A DNA stretch of 15,484 bases. It comes from Clostridia bacterium. Lineage in GTDB: Bacteria; Bacillota; Clostridia; Oscillospirales; CAG-272. The stretch is taken from the NCBI GenBank assembly GCA_017455945.1, contig JAFTLM010000058.1, positions 1-15,484 on the forward strand. The letters are read 5' to 3'. Both the position numbers and the translations under genes were made by a program. The notes under the pieces were generated by a model. The model was given only the letters and a program-made list of their open reading frames with translations. It did not search any database and was not told the origin of the DNA. This document shows, piece after piece, positions 14,396 through 15,484 of the stretch (within the stretch, counting starts at the first letter, position 1; each line of letters begins with the position of its first letter).

Positions 14396-14428
14396 AAAAG
14401 AGCTGACTAACCGTCAGCTCTTTTTTTG
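14396..14428 (+). terminator. Intrinsic terminator after the SH3 lipoprotein gene
   Basis: AGAGCTGAC/GTCAGCTCT (14399-14407 with 14413-14421) forms a perfect 9-bp stem with loop TAACC. It is extendable by A-T pairs and followed by TTTTTTG. It lies between convergent genes. On the minus strand only a short TTTT follows, so it would be a weaker stop in that direction. Confidence 0.9.
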
Positions 14429-14445
14429 TATTATGAAATTTTAAT

Positions 14446-15484
14446 TCAACGTCTTATAGCCATAACGTTCAGGCGGTCTTTTTCCAGCGATGCTCTCACG
14501 TCATCGTTTTCAACACGTGCTTTATTCTCGTTATAAACACGGACGAACATATCGGTTTTCTTGATTTTTGTCGCAAAGTTACCTATAACTCTGATGATAA
14601 AATCGGTTACGGGATATCCCAATTTTTTCTCCACCAGTCCTTTGACGTAAACGTCTTTATCAATATAGGCGTTTCTTAACTTTACGTACTGTTCGCCGTC
14701 CGCCAGAAGCTCCCGTCTTACCTCGTTAACCGACAAGCCTTTTTCAAAAACCGCCGACACAATATATCTCGTAGCATCGTCACTGTTCTTGTACAACTCC
14801 TTAAAGGTCTTTTCGAACTCATCGTTGCAAAACAGCTCAACCGGAACGTCAAAGAAAGACTTTTTGTTGTATTTCGGACGCATAACATCATCGTGCGTTG
14901 CATAAATCACGTTGAACGGATATCTGAAGCTATCAAAATGTCGCTCTACCCGTGCTGTCCAATTTATAGCAGCCAGATTGACGCCTCCGTTATATTTTTT
15001 CACTATCAACACGGGATTGGCAGCCTTCACTTTTGCCAAGTCAAGCTTTTCTATCACAGCCGCGTCGAGGCATATTTCGTCAAGTGTGTTTTTTCTGTAC
15101 AGTGCGGAAAAATCATCTATTTCACTCTTGAACACGCACAAATACCGCAATGTTTTCGATTCATTTATAAAATCGAGATTTTTAACCTTTTCGGCTGTAA
15201 TATACGCCGCTTGCAATTCGGGAAGCCTTCCCAGAACCGAGAAATCATTTACGTAATGCGACGTAACCTGCAACAATCTCAATCTTTGATACACCTCTAT
15301 GAACGATATATCTTTTATTGTAACCAGATTCACGTGCAGGCTTTCAATATCAACCAGTTCCTTATGTTCGTGTCGGTTCTCAAAACCCGGAAAAGCAATA
15401 AGCAGATGTCCTTTTTCCTTTGCTTTTTCCAAAGAATCTCTGTAATAATCGTTTTCGTCCCTGAGATATTTATACTCCGAAAGA
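14446..15484 (-). CDS. Leucine-rich-repeat-like protein of unknown function, 5' end outside the window
   Basis: The frame ends at a TGA at 14446-14448 and is open to the right edge of the window. The first in-frame start-like codon inside is only a TTG at 15432, so the true N-terminus is probably outside, and at least 346 codons are visible. The N-terminal visible half shows spaced patterns such as LRLLQVTS--VNDFSVLGRLPEL, LDFINESKTLRYLCVF and IDDFSALYRKNTLDEICL, resembling short leucine-rich repeats. The C-terminal half is charged and soluble, with no recognised catalytic motif. There is no signal peptide or membrane segment in the visible part. It converges on the lipoprotein gene. I do not recognise the family. 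Confidence 0.7.
   Translation of the reverse strand, partial: LSEYKYLRDENDYYRDSLEKAKEKGHLLIAFPGFENRHEHKELVDIESLHVNLVTIKDISFIEVYQRLRLLQVTSHYVNDFSVLGRLPELQAAYITAEKVKNLDFINESKTLRYLCVFKSEIDDFSALYRKNTLDEICLDAAVIEKLDLAKVKAANPVLIVKKYNGGVNLAAINWTARVERHFDSFRYPFNVIYATHDDVMRPKYNKKSFFDVPVELFCNDEFEKTFKELYKNSDDATRYIVSAVFEKGLSVNEVRRELLADGEQYVKLRNAYIDKDVYVKGLVEKKLGYPVTDFIIRVIGNFATKIKKTDMFVRVYNENKARVENDDVRASLEKDRLNVMAIRR

Noticed and set aside
13558..14397. A long minus-strand ORF opposite the SH3 lipoprotein.
   Set aside because: Its Cys/Val-rich composition and lack of initiation signals fit a shadow frame. The plus-strand gene has a lipobox, three repeats, a promoter and a terminator.
13341..14416. An 11-nt inverted match (TGACGGTTAGT at 13341-13351 with 14406-14416) flanking the lipoprotein gene, as if ends of a mobile element.
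   Set aside because: A match of this length is expected by chance in a window this size. One copy overlaps the aroQ stop and the other lies in a terminator, and there is no transposase or target duplication.

Overview
The window looks like a chromosomal segment of an uncultured Clostridia-type Firmicute. The evidence is moderate GC, strong GGAGG-type ribosome binding sites, sigma-A promoters with TTGACA-N17-TATAAT spacing, compact gene packing, a Thermotoga/Bacillus-like DAHP synthase, an SH3b lipoprotein and a Pro/Glu/Thr-repeat CvpA-like protein. This placement is inference. No rRNA, tRNA, transposase, phage gene or CRISPR array is visible.

Layout. Positions 1-185 hold no gene but contain a dense run of hairpins and A/T-tract repeats that look like the edge of a dispersed structured element. 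A bidirectional terminator (about 201-243) follows. Two separately promoted and terminated minus-strand genes come next: a large CvpA-like membrane protein with an internal duplication and a 15-bp tandem repeat (254-2443), and a CNNM/CBS/CorC-type transporter (2598-3896). The 3897-4318 region is a divergent regulatory region. It holds a perfect-consensus promoter for the transporter on the minus strand and, on the plus strand, a promoter followed by a complete-looking transcription attenuator.

From 4319 to 13354 there is a tightly packed ten-gene plus-strand operon: DAHP synthase, prephenate dehydrogenase (tyrA), aroB, aroA, maf, aroC, an MFS transporter, chorismate mutase, an aroE-aroK fusion and type II dehydroquinase (aroQ). 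Most junctions overlap or are separated by 4-12 nt. Together these genes supply all seven steps from erythrose-4-phosphate plus PEP to chorismate, and then chorismate to prephenate to 4-hydroxyphenylpyruvate. No prephenate dehydratase (Phe branch) is present. The aroA frame carries an in-frame TAA at codon 34, just after its PEP-binding SSKS-AHR motif. A separately promoted SH3b lipoprotein (13435-14391) with a strong terminator follows. A convergent minus-strand gene, with leucine-rich-repeat-like features and a 5' end outside the window, ends the segment.

The most notable signal is upstream of the DAHP synthase gene. A 19-codon leader ORF, MKSSVFVKSYFYLYYSAKR, has four Tyr and two Phe codons. 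It overlaps a perfect 11-bp pause-type hairpin, can form a 9-bp antiterminator, and is followed by an intrinsic terminator that the antiterminator would disrupt. This is the architecture of ribosome-mediated Tyr/Phe attenuation controlling the whole aromatic operon.
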